Counted from the first letter of the stretch, positions 7,939 to 16,678 are shown. The stretch: DNA of 64,000 nucleotides from Paenibacillus_AR mesotrionivorans (GCF_046098205.1 NZ_JBJURJ010000022.1:1-64000), one strand, 5' to 3'. Made by a program: numbers and translations. Notes: generated from the sequence alone by a model not told the origin.

Positions 7939-9615
7939 GTGACCAATCATATAGAGCGCCGCCAAGAAGTGCTGGTTTTTGCCGCCGAAACGGCCTTTCA
8001 TCTGCCCCGCCTGGAAAGCGGCTTCTGGTTTCACCGGGATATGCGGGACAACCTGTATTATGCCATGCATCTGTACGCTGCAAGCACAGATCCGGAAGTA
8101 ACCGTATCTTTTCCCAAGGATCAGGGAGCCCGGCTTGGCGAAGAAATACTGCTCTTAGTGCTGAAGCTTCAAATAAAAGAGCCAGATGCTCCTATGTACG
8201 GGCATTGGCCGCTGAATCTGGGGAATGACCCCTTTTCGGCGTCCCCCCATACCTTGCCCGTCGAGCTGTTGGGTTCGCTGATTGCCTGGTATCATCATTC
8301 CTTCGGGGCGAGAATGGGCATTGAGCTGCGGAGCGCCTTCGAGGAAGCTATGCGGCATGCCTATATGGGGGATTATTACCGGAAGCCGGTAGAATATTTT
8401 AACCACCATGAATCCAAATACATCGCCCAACAGATCATTTGGGGCGAGCTGTTTCGGGATGAGGCATTGGCGGCGGAAGGACAGGCCAATTTGCGTCTGC
8501 TGCTGGAAACCATCCAAGCTAATGGTATGAGGGAATACAGTGCTATGCCCTGGTTTTGGCATTGGGTCCAGTCCTTCTCCTGTGCCCGTGCGCTAGCCAA
8601 GGATGCGGATACGCTTCAGCTTCTCCATAATATGCTTGATTACCTGTGGGAAGTGCGGTCCCTTACTTACCTGAAGGGAGCATGGGCCGGCCCCCACTCC
8701 CGCGGTTTGGGCCATGATATCCCGGCTGACCGCAACACGCTGCTGGATTATGTGGAATATGGGGACTTTCCTTTGCCTGATTCCATTGCGCGCCTTGAGG
8801 CAGCGGGGATTTTGCCTGCATCGCCCTCTACGAAGGAAATCACCTTTGAAGCAGCAGCCAGAACCGATGTGCGGGAGGTGCGGCGCCTGATTCCGATTCA
8901 TCCGCAAAATCTGGCGGAGGGCTGCTTGCACAGCTATACATTTATGACTCCGGACTTCGCTGTAGGCGGTGTGTGGGAACGTGCGACGGAGTTTGATAAC
9001 GAGCAGCACCGTTGGGACGTGACCCTGCCCGCAAACCGGGACGGAAGCGTTAATAAGGCGTATTTTTTCCGGCCCGGCAACGGGTTTTCCGAAGGGGATT
9101 ATCGGCATGAGGGCGGTCTGTCCCAGGTACTGTTACACCGCAATGCGGCAGTGTCCTTGTTTGCACCGTCTGAGGAGCCCGTGAAAGCGGAGCTGATCCT
9201 TGGTGTGCTGCCAAAAGGGGATTGGCTGTTCGGCGACCGGCAGATGGCCGGATTGGTGGGGGATGTGTATCTGGTGGTGCATATTATGAATCCTTATACC
9301 TGTGTGGAAAATGAAGAGCGGGGCTGCATCGAAGTCAGGTCCGAAGGCGGCGCAAACGGCGTGGCTGTGGAGGCCTTTACCGCCGGGACCGCATCAGCCC
9401 GCGGATGGGGCAGCTTGACCGAGGTGGCTGCCGCGGCAAGCAGCCAAGCGCAAGAGGGGCTGTTCAGCAGCATGGACGGAGTCCTTCAATTTACCGGCAA
9501 AACACTTGCAGACGGCACGGAGCTCCGGCTGGATATCTCAACGGGCGGGTCCGTAAAGCTGCGGACCATCAATGAAAGCCCGGTGTCCTTCGAGGGGTAC
9601 ACAGTGGCTTTATAG
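7939..9615 (+). CDS. Unidentified large protein, possibly alpha-toroid plus beta-sandwich
   Basis: I do not recognise the family of this 558-residue protein. It is soluble, with no signal peptide. The first half (about 1-280) is rich in long Trp/His/Tyr-containing helices (for example MPWFWHWVQSFSCARALAKD). The second half (about 300-558) is beta-rich. That layout recalls heparinase/alginate-lyase type proteins with an alpha/alpha toroid and a beta-sandwich, but no catalytic motif could be assigned. GTG at 7939 lies 13 bases after GGAG; another in-frame GTG at 7927 is too close to it. It is monocistronic and its 3' end overlaps the convergent GNAT gene by 6 bases. Confidence 0.6.
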   Translation: MTNHIERRQEVLVFAAETAFHLPRLESGFWFHRDMRDNLYYAMHLYAASTDPEVTVSFPKDQGARLGEEILLLVLKLQIKEPDAPMYGHWPLNLGNDPFSASPHTLPVELLGSLIAWYHHSFGARMGIELRSAFEEAMRHAYMGDYYRKPVEYFNHHESKYIAQQIIWGELFRDEALAAEGQANLRLLLETIQANGMREYSAMPWFWHWVQSFSCARALAKDADTLQLLHNMLDYLWEVRSLTYLKGAWAGPHSRGLGHDIPADRNTLLDYVEYGDFPLPDSIARLEAAGILPASPSTKEITFEAAARTDVREVRRLIPIHPQNLAEGCLHSYTFMTPDFAVGGVWERATEFDNEQHRWDVTLPANRDGSVNKAYFFRPGNGFSEGDYRHEGGLSQVLLHRNAAVSLFAPSEEPVKAELILGVLPKGDWLFGDRQMAGLVGDVYLVVHIMNPYTCVENEERGCIEVRSEGGANGVAVEAFTAGTASARGWGSLTEVAAAASSQAQEGLFSSMDGVLQFTGKTLADGTELRLDISTGGSVKLRTINESPVSFEGYTVAL

Positions 9616-10134
9616 GCTGCCGCCGGCATCTCCGGGCGCTGCCTGTACGGCGGGCTTCGCGACCATCTCGTTCAGCGTAAGCCCGCCGATGGCGGGATGC
9701 TGCCGGATGGTCTCAAAGCCAAAGCGGCCGTACAGGGCCATAGCCGGCTCATTGATGGACACCGCCAACACGGCGGTGTCCAGCCCATCGGCGGCGGCAA
9801 GCTCCAGCACACGGCGCAGCAGGGCCGATGCAATGCCGCGGCGGAACATGCCCGGCTGGACCATCATGCGGCAGATATGCAGCCGCTCCGGCCCGGGCGG
9901 AGCCGCCAGCAGAGAGGGCTGCTCCCGCTTCAGTGAAACCGCGCCGGCCAGCCCTTCCTCCGTGAAGAAACCATAATAGACCTCTCCCGAAGCCCGCACG
10001 GACTGCGGGGATTGCAAAAGAGGCGGAATGTCGGCCAGGCCGACCAATTCCGCCTCTTTGTTGTATGCAGCCGCCTGAAGGGCAAGGAGCTCCAGCATCT
10101 CTTGGGTATTGTCCAAATCGATAAGCCGGACCAT
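9610..10134 (-). CDS. GNAT family N-acetyltransferase
   Basis: This 174-residue acetyltransferase has the acetyl-CoA binding loop QPGMFRRGIASALL (motif A, about 105-125) and the C-terminal motif ALYGRFGFE. The substrate is unknown; the Ala-rich N-terminal half gives no clue. It lies 15 bases after gatB with its own site CAGGAGTGAAGACAC, so it is probably the last gene of the gatCAB transcript. It is convergent with the large gene at 7939-9615, and no terminator separates them. Confidence 0.85.
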   Translation of the reverse strand: MVRLIDLDNTQEMLELLALQAAAYNKEAELVGLADIPPLLQSPQSVRASGEVYYGFFTEEGLAGAVSLKREQPSLLAAPPGPERLHICRMMVQPGMFRRGIASALLRRVLELAAADGLDTAVLAVSINEPAMALYGRFGFETIRQHPAIGGLTLNEMVAKPAVQAAPGDAGGSL

Positions 10135-10149
10135 GTGTCTTCACTCCTG

Positions 10150-11601
10150 TCAGCTGTTGCTTAATACCTCAAGAATAAGCTTGTTGGCCAAAGCCGGGTT
10201 AGCCTTGCCCTTGGAGGCCTTCATTACCTGGCCTACCAGGAAGCCGATGGCCTTTTCCTTGCCGGCCTTGAAATCCGCCACGGATTGAGGATTGTCCGCC
10301 ACGACCTGCTCAACGATGGATTTAATAGCCCCTTCGTCGCTGATTTGGACCAGCCCTTGCTCCTCTACGATCTTTTCCGGATCCTTGCCGGTTTCCAGCA
10401 TGCCCTTGAAGACGGTTTTGGCGATTTTGCCGCTGATGGTTCCCTTTTCAATCAGGGAAATCATGCTTCCGAGGCTTTTTCCCGTTACCTTCGTTTGGGC
10501 AGGGTCCAATCCGTTGGCGTTCAGGTAACCCAGCAGGTCGCCCATAATCCAGTTGACGGCTGCTTTGGCATCGGTGGTGTATTGGAGACTTTCCTCAAAA
10601 AGATCAGCCAAGCTCTTGGAGGCGGTAATGACCTCGGCATCGTAGCCGGACAGTCCCAGCTCTGCCGTATAACGGGCCTTCCGGGAATCCGGAAGCTCGG
10701 GAATGCTGCCGCGGACACGGTCCTTCCACGCATCGTCAATATGCAGGGTCACCAAATCCGGGTCCGGGAAATACCGGTAATCATGGGCCTCCTCCTTGCT
10801 CCGCATGGAGAAGGTTTTGCCTTGGGCGTCATCATAACGCCGGGTTTCCTGAACGATTTTGCCGCCGGAACGGAGCACCTCCGCCTGACGGATTTCCTCG
10901 TATTCCAGCCCCTTCTGCACACCGCGGAAGGAGTTCATGTTCTTCAATTCTGCTTTGGTGCCGAACTGCTCCTGGCCGTAAGGGCGAAGGCTTACGTTGG
11001 CGTCGCAGCGCAGGGAGCCCTCCTCCATCTTCACGTCGGACACTTCGCAATACTGCATAATAGTGCGGATTTTCTCCAGATAAGCTCTGGCTTCCTCCGG
11101 GGAGCGCAGGTCCGGCTCGGAGACGATCTCAATCAGAGGAGTCCCCCCCCGGTTAATATCGACGAGAGAGGCATAACCGCCGTCCACGTGATTCAGCTTG
11201 CAGGCATCCTCCTCCAGGTGAACCCGGGTAATGCCGATGCGCTTTTCCACACCGTTCACTTCAATATCGATATACCCGTGTTCGCCGATGGGCTTGTCAA
11301 ATTGCGAAATCTGATAGGCCTTGGGCAGGTCGGGATAAAAATAATTCTTCCGGTCGAATTTGCTGACAGAGGCGATCTGGCAGTTCAAGGCCATTGCCGC
11401 CTTCATGGCATACTCCACCGCCTGGCGGTTCAGCACCGGCAGCACGCCGGGATGTCCCAGGCAGACGGGGCAGGTGCGGGTATTGGGCTCGGCGCCGAAG
11501 GAGGTGGCGCAGCCGCAGAAAATCTTGGTTGCGGTATGCAGCTCCACATGGACCTCAAGGCCAATGACGGTTTCATACCGGGTTGCGGATGTGGTGGTCA
11601 T
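10150..11601 (-). CDS. gatB: Aspartyl/glutamyl-tRNA(Asn/Gln) amidotransferase subunit B
   Basis: This 483-residue protein is full length for GatB. It starts with [12 protein letters not shown], has the zinc site [24 protein letters not shown], the helical linker and the C-terminal YqeY-like tRNA-binding tail. GatB phosphorylates the Glu- or Asp-tRNA side chain and receives ammonia from GatA, making Gln-tRNA(Gln) or Asn-tRNA(Asn). Its ATG overlaps the gatA stop by four bases (ATGA), so the two are translationally coupled. Confidence 0.97.
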   Translation of the reverse strand: MTTTSATRYETVIGLEVHVELHTATKIFCGCATSFGAEPNTRTCPVCLGHPGVLPVLNRQAVEYAMKAAMALNCQIASVSKFDRKNYFYPDLPKAYQISQFDKPIGEHGYIDIEVNGVEKRIGITRVHLEEDACKLNHVDGGYASLVDINRGGTPLIEIVSEPDLRSPEEARAYLEKIRTIMQYCEVSDVKMEEGSLRCDANVSLRPYGQEQFGTKAELKNMNSFRGVQKGLEYEEIRQAEVLRSGGKIVQETRRYDDAQGKTFSMRSKEEAHDYRYFPDPDLVTLHIDDAWKDRVRGSIPELPDSRKARYTAELGLSGYDAEVITASKSLADLFEESLQYTTDAKAAVNWIMGDLLGYLNANGLDPAQTKVTGKSLGSMISLIEKGTISGKIAKTVFKGMLETGKDPEKIVEEQGLVQISDEGAIKSIVEQVVADNPQSVADFKAGKEKAIGFLVGQVMKASKGKANPALANKLILEVLSNS

Positions 11602-13082
11602 ACGGTTGCCTCCTTGATGTCGGCGGCCAGGGAAGGACGCAGGGTATGGTAAGCGGTGTTCTGCTCAAAGGCATGGGCTGCACGCAATACGGTTGCTTCA
11701 TCCAGCGCCTTGCCGATAATCTGCAGGCCTACCGGCAAACCGCCGCTGTGGCCGCAGGGAATGCTGATGGCGGGAATGCCAGCCAGGTTCACCGGAATGG
11801 TGAGAATATCGTTGAGATACATGGTCAGCGGGTCGTCCACCTGTGCCCCGATGGGGAAAGCGGTGGTCGGAGCCGTAGGCCCGATAATTACATCATAATT
11901 TTGGAACACCTTCTCAAAATCCTGGCGAATCAGGGTCCGGACCTTCTGCGCCTTCAGGTAGAAGGCGTCATAATAGCCGGAGCTCAATGCGTAGGTGCCC
12001 AGCATAATCCGGCGTTTCACCTCGGCGCCAAAGCCTTGGCTGCGGGATTTTTTGTACAGGTCCAGCAGGTTCTCGGCATTCTCGGCGCGGACGCCGTAGC
12101 GGACACCGTCATAACGGGCCAGGTTGGAGGAGGCCTCCGAGGAAGCCAGGAGATAATAAGTAGCGACGGCATATTCCGTATGGGGCAGGGATACCTCTTC
12201 CCATACGGCGCCTAAGCTCTCGTAAACCTTGAGGGCAGCCAGCACCGATTCCTTCACGGCCGGATCAACACCGGCTCCCAGATATTCCTTGGGAACCGCA
12301 ATGCGCAATCCCTTCACATCACCCGTAAGAGCAGAAATGTAGTCGGGAATCTCCACGTTCAGAGAGGTGGAATCCTGCCCGTCATGTCCCGCAATGGCCT
12401 GGAGCACGTAGGCGGCGTCCTCCACATTTTTGGTCAATGGACCGATTTGATCCAGGGAAGAGGCAAAGGCCACCAGACCATAACGGGATACCAGGCCGTA
12501 GGTAGGCTTTAATCCCACAATGCCGCAATAGGAGGCCGGCTGCCGGATGGAACCGCCGGTATCGGAGCCCAGGGAGAAATAAACCTCGCCTGCGGCTACA
12601 GCAGCTGCCGAACCGCCGCTGGAGCCGCCGGGTACATAGGCTGTATTCCAAGGGTTATAGGTGGGATGGAACCCGGAGTTTTCGTTGGAGCCGCCCATGG
12701 CGAACTCGTCCATGTTGGTTTTGCCCACCAGTACAGCTTGGGCGTTCTTCAGCTTGGACACGGCCGTCGAATCATAGATAGACTGGTAGTTGGCCAGGAA
12801 TTTGCTGGCGCAGGTGGTCAGTGTACCCACCGCGGTCATGTTGTCCTTAATGCCTGCGGGCAGACCAAACAGCAGTCCCCGGTCGCCGCCGTTCTTCAGC
12901 TGCTTGTCCAGCACGGCAGCCTGTGCCCGGGCATCCTCCTCATATAGATGAAGAAAAGCGGAAACCTGGGGCTCCACATGGGCAATCCGCTGGTAAGAGG
13001 CGTCCACCAGATCAGTGACGGACAATTCCCCGCCCGTTAGCTTGTCATGCACTTCCTGCAATCGCAAATCAAACAATGACAC
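11598..13082 (-). CDS. gatA: Aspartyl/glutamyl-tRNA(Asn/Gln) amidotransferase subunit A
   Basis: This 494-residue amidase-signature enzyme releases ammonia from glutamine for GatB. The catalytic Lys lies in LPAGIKDNM, and the Ser-cis-Ser region shows as [15 protein letters not shown] and [19 protein letters not shown] at 13082 was chosen because AGGAGGGTTACAC stands directly before it and the protein then begins VSLFDLR as usual; the frame extends 30 codons upstream into repeats. It is separated from gatC by 176 bases that carry three tandem hairpin units, unusual for an otherwise tight operon. Confidence 0.97.
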   Translation of the reverse strand: MSLFDLRLQEVHDKLTGGELSVTDLVDASYQRIAHVEPQVSAFLHLYEEDARAQAAVLDKQLKNGGDRGLLFGLPAGIKDNMTAVGTLTTCASKFLANYQSIYDSTAVSKLKNAQAVLVGKTNMDEFAMGGSNENSGFHPTYNPWNTAYVPGGSSGGSAAAVAAGEVYFSLGSDTGGSIRQPASYCGIVGLKPTYGLVSRYGLVAFASSLDQIGPLTKNVEDAAYVLQAIAGHDGQDSTSLNVEIPDYISALTGDVKGLRIAVPKEYLGAGVDPAVKESVLAALKVYESLGAVWEEVSLPHTEYAVATYYLLASSEASSNLARYDGVRYGVRAENAENLLDLYKKSRSQGFGAEVKRRIMLGTYALSSGYYDAFYLKAQKVRTLIRQDFEKVFQNYDVIIGPTAPTTAFPIGAQVDDPLTMYLNDILTIPVNLAGIPAISIPCGHSGGLPVGLQIIGKALDEATVLRAAHAFEQNTAYHTLRPSLAADIKEATV

Positions 13083-13097
13083 GTGTAACCCTCCTAA

Positions 13098-13218
13098 GGG
13101 CTTTCTGTAAAGAAAGCCTGCATCGTAAGCATCAACTGTTTTCGCGGGAGCGAAAACTGGCATCGTAAGCATAAGCTAGGGCTTTCTGTAAAGAAAGCCT
13201 GCATCGTAAGCATAAGCT
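13098..13218. repeat. Three tandem ~40-bp hairpin units between gatC and gatA
   Basis: The three units (13098-13137, 13138-13178, 13179-13218) each contain a 20-base hairpin followed by a conserved spacer TGCATCGTAAGCATAAGCT (unit 2 starts GGCATCG). Hairpins 1 and 3 are identical (GGCTTTCT, loop GTAA, AGAAAGCC). Hairpin 2 differs completely (GTTTTCGC, loop GGGA, GCGAAAAC). The spacer is conserved while the stems vary. A further GC-rich palindrome lies at about 13230-13250. They are transcribed within the gat operon. Confidence 0.85.
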
Positions 13219-13258
13219 GCATTAAACCTCCGCTAATTTCGCGGAGCGGAAATTCTCC

Positions 13259-13546
13259 TTATTCCAAAACCGCCGGAACCTTGAATTGGCCGTCCTCTTC
13301 CTCCGGCGCGTTCAGCATAGCGACCTCTACGGGAATCGAAGGCTTCACTGTGTCCTCCCGCATGACGTTAAAAAGAGGCACCGCATGGCTGGTCGGCTCC
13401 ACACCCTCCGTATCCAGGGCATTCAGCTGCTCTGCATACTTCAGGATGGCGTTCAGCTGGCCGGCATACACGTCCTTCTCCTCCTCAGTCAGCTCCAATC
13501 TGGCCAAAGCGGCGACATGCTCCACATCTTTTACAGTTATGCTCAT
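13259..13546 (-). CDS. gatC: Aspartyl/glutamyl-tRNA(Asn/Gln) amidotransferase subunit C
   Basis: This 95-residue protein has the GatC pattern ITVKDVEHVAALARLELTEEE and a C-terminal NVMREDTVKPS segment that wraps between GatA and GatB and stabilises the complex. ATG at 13546 follows GGGGTGCAGTG; the frame extends upstream without a ribosome site. It is first in gatC-gatA-gatB, with a sigma-A promoter at 13583-13611. Confidence 0.95.
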   Translation of the reverse strand: MSITVKDVEHVAALARLELTEEEKDVYAGQLNAILKYAEQLNALDTEGVEPTSHAVPLFNVMREDTVKPSIPVEVAMLNAPEEEDGQFKVPAVLE

Positions 13547-13582
13547 CACTGCACCCCATTTTTCTCCAAAATACTTCATTCC

Positions 13583-13611
13583 ATTATAGCCTACCGGAAA
13601 AATGAACTCAA
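13583..13611 (-). promoter_or_regulatory. Sigma-A promoter of the gatCAB operon
   Basis: The minus strand shows TTGAGT (13606-13611), a 17-base spacer and a perfect TATAAT (13583-13588), about 37 bases upstream of the gatC start. Confidence 0.75.
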
Positions 13612-13690
13612 TTGCCGATTTCCAAAACTTCCGCCAGCCCCATGCTTACCTTAGTTAAGCCTCTTCCCAGTCTCCACCAGTATGGTCCAT

Positions 13691-13880
13691 TCTAACGGCG
13701 GCCAGCGCCGCTATTTGCCACAAAAACGGCTTTTCCTATTTCTAACGGCGCCAGAAGACGCTATTTCCCCCAAACCACCCCATTTTGCCTCCCGTCAGCT
13801 CAAATAAAGGCTCCTGCCTCCGTTAGAATTCCAGCACCGCCATTTTCGGCATAATAACGGCTTCTGTGTCCGTTAGATTT
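13691..13880. repeat. TAACGG-type degenerate inverted repeats, locus 1
   Basis: This non-coding stretch carries two forward copies of a motif like TCTAACGGCGCCAGNNGACGCTATTT (13691 and 13741 onward) and two reverse-complement copies (CTCCGTTAGAATT, TGTCCGTTAGATTTTC, about 13818-13880). The same family occurs at 42644-42834 and 49569-49760. No coding potential was seen in the region between gatC and the next gene. Confidence 0.6.
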
Positions 13881-13929
13881 TCAGTCCTAGCTCCGAGTCC
13901 TCTACCAGTTGCCCACCCCCCCAGCCGAA

Positions 13930-13964
13930 AAATAAAAAGCCGCCCCCATCTCCGGGAACGGCTC
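13930..13964 (-). terminator. Intrinsic terminator after the 128-residue gene
   Basis: On the minus strand AGCCGTTCCC pairs with GGGGGCGGCT (two G-U pairs, loop GGAGAT), followed by TTTTATTTTT. It lies 17 bases after the stop at 13981. Confidence 0.85.
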
Positions 13965-13980
13965 AACCCATCAAACAATC

Positions 13981-14367
13981 TTAAATCCAGGCCTTCAGCC
14001 CCACCTGGCGGATAAAATCCTCTCTGCTGATGACTTCCTTGTTGCTATCGCCATCTGCAGGGGGATTCTCCTCAGGGTCACCGTTCATCAGCCGGCGGAA
14101 TAACGCTTCATTATGAGTAGCCAACGCAAAATCGATCAGCGCCTCCCGCTCAATCCGCTCCGCCTCCTGGGAAAGCAGCAGTTCCTCGGTCTCTATATCA
14201 CTGCCCGTCACGAAAAAATGCTTATTCGTTTTGGGCACGCGAACCACATATTCGAATACATTATCCGGATTCCGGTCATACGCAATGATGTATCCGTGCT
14301 CTCCAATAGGCAGGTTTTGTTCAAAGCTGTCGGCGACAATAAATACCTTTTGACCCAATGGCAGCAT
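13981..14367 (-). CDS. Conserved small protein of unknown function
   Basis: This 128-residue soluble protein has a beta-rich N-terminal half (LPLGQKVFIVADSFEQNLPI, then HGYIIAYDRNPDNVFEYVVR) that could form a small SH3-like barrel. The C-terminal half is acidic and helical (EEELLLSQEAERIEREALID). I do not recognise it. The ATG at 14367 is preceded by AAAGGAGGAGTCGGT, a strong site, and the gene has its own terminator, so it is probably expressed. Confidence 0.65.
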   Translation of the reverse strand: MLPLGQKVFIVADSFEQNLPIGEHGYIIAYDRNPDNVFEYVVRVPKTNKHFFVTGSDIETEELLLSQEAERIEREALIDFALATHNEALFRRLMNGDPEENPPADGDSNKEVISREDFIRQVGLKAWI

Positions 14368-14478
14368 ACCGACTCCTCCTTTGCCTGGCCCGGATTAACC
14401 GCGCACAGTCTAGTAGCCTATGAATTTGCTTCTTATGTTACTAGAAAAATCCGGTTGTGTCCAATTGAAAGATTCGCA

Positions 14479-14512
14479 CAAAAAAAGCGCCGCTTCCGTA
14501 AGGAGGGCGCTT
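14479..14512 (-). terminator. Intrinsic terminator of the sigY-like operon
   Basis: On the minus strand AAGCGCCC pairs with GGCGCTT, with an extra inner pairing TCC/GGA, followed by TTTTTTT. It sits just after the YxlE-like gene. Confidence 0.85.
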
Positions 14513-14521
14513 GCTCTACTC

Positions 14522-14713
14522 CTATGTGCGCCGCCCTGTTCTGCGGACGGTGAAATAATACACAATTAAAGGAAGCGGGGCGTGGATTAGTCCCCAAAGC
14601 CCCCATAACCAAGGGAAACGGCCTCTTTTGCGGGCATCGATAAAAAGATACAGCGCTTGTGCGATCAGAATCGGCAATGCGAGTATAATAGCCCAAACTT
14701 GTGCATCCGTCAT
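14522..14713 (-). CDS. yxlE: YxlE-like small membrane protein (SigY regulation)
   Basis: This 63-residue protein has two membrane helices (about 5-25 and 33-55). Its motifs LYLFIDARKRGRFPWLWGLW and APLPLIVYYF resemble YxlE/YxlD-type PLDc_N-like small proteins that take part in anti-SigY control in B. subtilis. Its ATG overlaps the stop of the YxlC-like gene by four bases. The yxlFG ABC transporter that normally follows is absent: a terminator comes directly after this gene. The symbol is assigned mainly from context. Confidence 0.65.
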   Translation of the reverse strand: MTDAQVWAIILALPILIAQALYLFIDARKRGRFPWLWGLWGLIHAPLPLIVYYFTVRRTGRRT

Positions 14714-15048
14714 CCTTCCCTCACCCTTTCCTTTTCTTTTTCCTTATAGGCCAGGATAGCCGGGAGTAAAAAGCCTGCCCCATACAACACCATAAACAGC
14801 ATCGGCATCTTAAACAGCATAAGCCCCATTACACCAAGGAGTGAGCAGGCGGCAGCCAAAAAAAGCAGCAAATCTCCCACGAACCGTTTGCGCAGCATAC
14901 GCCGCTGCTCTTCCAGCCGCGCAGCGAAGGCAGCGGAGTCCGGCTCGGTTATGGAAACCGTCCGTTCCAATGCATCCAGACCGGAGCGCAGGAGCTCCGC
15001 CAGCTGCTGCTCCTCCTTCTCCGCAGAAAGATTTTCGTCCTTATTCAT
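14710..15048 (-). CDS. yxlC: YxlC-like anti-SigY component
   Basis: This 112-residue protein has a charged soluble N-terminal half (about 1-55, ELLRSGLDALERTV) and two membrane segments (about 58-76 and 80-97). It ends with a basic tail. Size, topology and position directly after a SigY-like gene match B. subtilis YxlC, an anti-sigma factor for SigY. The start ATG overlaps the sigY stop (ATGA) and follows GGAGCTGGAAGC. Confidence 0.75.
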   Translation of the reverse strand: MNKDENLSAEKEEQQLAELLRSGLDALERTVSITEPDSAAFAARLEEQRRMLRKRFVGDLLLFLAAACSLLGVMGLMLFKMPMLFMVLYGAGFLLPAILAYKEKEKERVREG

Positions 15049-15572
15049 GCTTCCAGCTCCTTTCGCAAGGCCCTTACTCCGTTATGGACCCTGGACTTCA
15101 CCGTACCTGCGGGAATCCCGAGAATTTCCCCGATTTCCTCGTAGGCATATCCGTAATAATGCTTCAATATAACAGACACACGATGCTCCTCATCCAGTGC
15201 GGCAAGGGCCTCCCAAATTTCCGTACCGGTTTCCTCCATCTGCTGCGCCTGCCACTTCAGCTTACGTACGGCTTGCTCCTGCTCCAGCAGAAACCGTTCC
15301 CTTTTTTGCTTGCGGGTATAATCGATGAATAACCGGGAGGCGATGGTCATCATCCAGGTGGAAAATCGGGATTTCCCGTTGTACAGCCGGATTTTCTCCA
15401 TGCAGCGAAGCATGGTTTCCTGCGCCAGATCCTCCGCCAGATAAGGCTGCAGGGTGATTTTAACCAGATATTTAACCAAAAAGGTATAGTGAGTCTGAAG
15501 CAGGATTTGCATTGCTTGTTTGTCTCCGCGCCCGGCCTGCTCAATGAGCCTGCTTTCCTCGCCGTCCTGCAA
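15045..15572 (-). CDS. sigY: ECF sigma factor, SigY-like
   Basis: This 175-residue ECF sigma factor has region 2 (LAEDLAQETMLRCMEKIRLY, SRFSTWMMTIASRLFIDYTR) and region 4 (ALDEEHRVSVILKHYYGYAY, EEIGEILGIPAGTVKSRVHNG). TTG at 15572 is preferred because AGGTGAT stands five bases before it; GTG at 15581 is the alternative (178 residues). It is followed by YxlC- and YxlE-like genes as in Bacillus. The promoter at 15614-15641 has the ECF form expected for autoregulation. Target genes cannot be told from the window. Confidence 0.85.
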   Translation of the reverse strand: MQDGEESRLIEQAGRGDKQAMQILLQTHYTFLVKYLVKITLQPYLAEDLAQETMLRCMEKIRLYNGKSRFSTWMMTIASRLFIDYTRKQKRERFLLEQEQAVRKLKWQAQQMEETGTEIWEALAALDEEHRVSVILKHYYGYAYEEIGEILGIPAGTVKSRVHNGVRALRKELEA

Positions 15573-15613
15573 GAATATCACCTGCTTTCTTGAACCCGCG
15601 GTAATTCGACTAT

Positions 15614-15641
15614 AATACGACTGCCGGACAGAAATCGTTCA
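15614..15641 (-). promoter_or_regulatory. ECF (SigY-type) autoregulatory promoter
   Basis: The minus strand shows TGAAC (15637-15641), a 17-base spacer and CGTATT (15614-15619), about 40 bases upstream of sigY. This matches the TGAAC...CGT pattern of ECF promoters. Confidence 0.7.
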
Positions 15642-15652
15642 TGCCGCCCATC

Positions 15653-15760
15653 AATAAAAACAGCCCACTCCCAGTTTTGAACGGTGATCCGCAACAGAGC
15701 CACTTTTGTCAAAGTGTCCCTCCTTGCGGGTCACAGTCCAGTTTAACTGGCGGCGGGCTG
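15653..15760 (-). terminator. Possible terminator of the Tad operon
   Basis: On the minus strand CAGCCCGCCGCCAGTT can pair with AACTGGGAGTGGGCTG (13 of 16 positions), followed by TTTTTATT. The loop between is long (about 68 bases) and holds a smaller CCAGT/ACTGG hairpin. It lies just after the last tad gene and before the sigY promoter. Confidence 0.4.
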
Positions 15761-15769
15761 CCTCGAAGC

Positions 15770-16252
15770 TTACAGCACCAGCTCGGCACTGCTTTTTACC
15801 GTCCAATATACAGGCTTTAATACATTGTACATCCGGGGATACCGGACCTCAATAATCATCACAACACCGGGCCGGTTCAAGGTCACGGCATAGTTATAAG
15901 CAGGCTGCTCGTACCGGTACGGAAAAGTTTGTTCCGTCCCGATCACCTCCAGTGCCAGCACCGATACCTGCCCCTGCAGGAACGTATCCGGCAAGGGCAC
16001 CAGCCCTTCATCCAGCCGTAGATTCTCCCGCAGGTACAGAAGGGCCGTCTCCCTGGCCGCATCCTTGTCCAGATCCACCCTACCCTGCGCCAGCAGCGTC
16101 TTGTCCACGGCTTGGGCTCCCGCATGGGCAGCCCGGTTAACCCCGTGCTTCAGATCAAAATACTGGTGCATGGCTAATTCCTCATCGGCCTGCAGCGCAA
16201 ACAATGCCATGCAAAACGCAACCAGCAAAATAAACAGCAGAAGCTTGTTCAT
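15770..16252 (-). CDS. TadE/TadF-like pseudopilin
   Basis: This 160-residue protein has a hydrophobic N-terminal helix (NKLLLFILLVAFCMALFALQ) and a secreted beta-rich domain. Such N-terminally anchored proteins follow tadC in Tad loci and act as minor pilins or assembly factors. It is the last gene of the operon; its ATG overlaps the preceding gene by four bases. The family call rests on topology and context more than on sequence motifs. Confidence 0.6.
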   Translation of the reverse strand: MNKLLLFILLVAFCMALFALQADEELAMHQYFDLKHGVNRAAHAGAQAVDKTLLAQGRVDLDKDAARETALLYLRENLRLDEGLVPLPDTFLQGQVSVLALEVIGTEQTFPYRYEQPAYNYAVTLNRPGVVMIIEVRYPRMYNVLKPVYWTVKSSAELVL

Positions 16253-16674
16253 GGCACATATTCGCTCATTTTCATCCCAACCGCTCCCATCCGGTCCGAG
16301 CTTCCCGGGGAGCTGATTCCAAGAAGCCGGTCGACGCCGAACAGGTTGCCGTAGGGATAGGTAATCACCAGGCGCAGGCCCTCCCCCCGGGGAAGAGGAC
16401 GGTCCGGGTCCATCGGGTCCCGTCCGGATTGGGCCGTTACCGTATAAGTCAGCTCATCCCGGTTAAACCCCACTTGGACCAGCCGTTCCCGGGAGGCCTC
16501 CAGCATGCTGCCGTCAATATACCCGTAGGCGCCGCTGGCACCCACCTCCAGGAGATAATCCGTTTCCTTCTGCAGCATGGCTTGGCGGAGAATAAGAATA
16601 TGGCGGTAAACAGGGGAAAACATCAGCCACACCAGCATCAGCGAAAACAGCAGAAACACCAATATTTGCTTCAT
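16249..16674 (-). CDS. TadE-like pseudopilin
   Basis: This 141-residue protein starts with a hydrophobic helix (MKQILVFLLFSLMLVWLMF) followed by a polar domain with the helix RQAMLQKETDYLLEVGASGA. It resembles pseudopilins of Tad or DUF4320-like type. It is coupled to the next gene (four-base overlap) and begins four bases after the 48-residue protein. Role inferred from position in the Tad operon. Confidence 0.6.
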   Translation of the reverse strand: MKQILVFLLFSLMLVWLMFSPVYRHILILRQAMLQKETDYLLEVGASGAYGYIDGSMLEASRERLVQVGFNRDELTYTVTAQSGRDPMDPDRPLPRGEGLRLVITYPYGNLFGVDRLLGISSPGSSDRMGAVGMKMSEYVP

Positions 16675-16678
16675 CGTA

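Noticed and set aside
10285..11652. Long open frame (455 codons) on the plus strand
   Set aside because: It lies wholly antisense to gatB, a certain gene, and has no ribosome site. High GC with biased third positions creates such shadows.
13098..13218. CRISPR-like array between gatC and gatA
   Set aside because: Only three units, the constant part is a short spacer rather than a repeat with unique inserts, and no cas genes are near.
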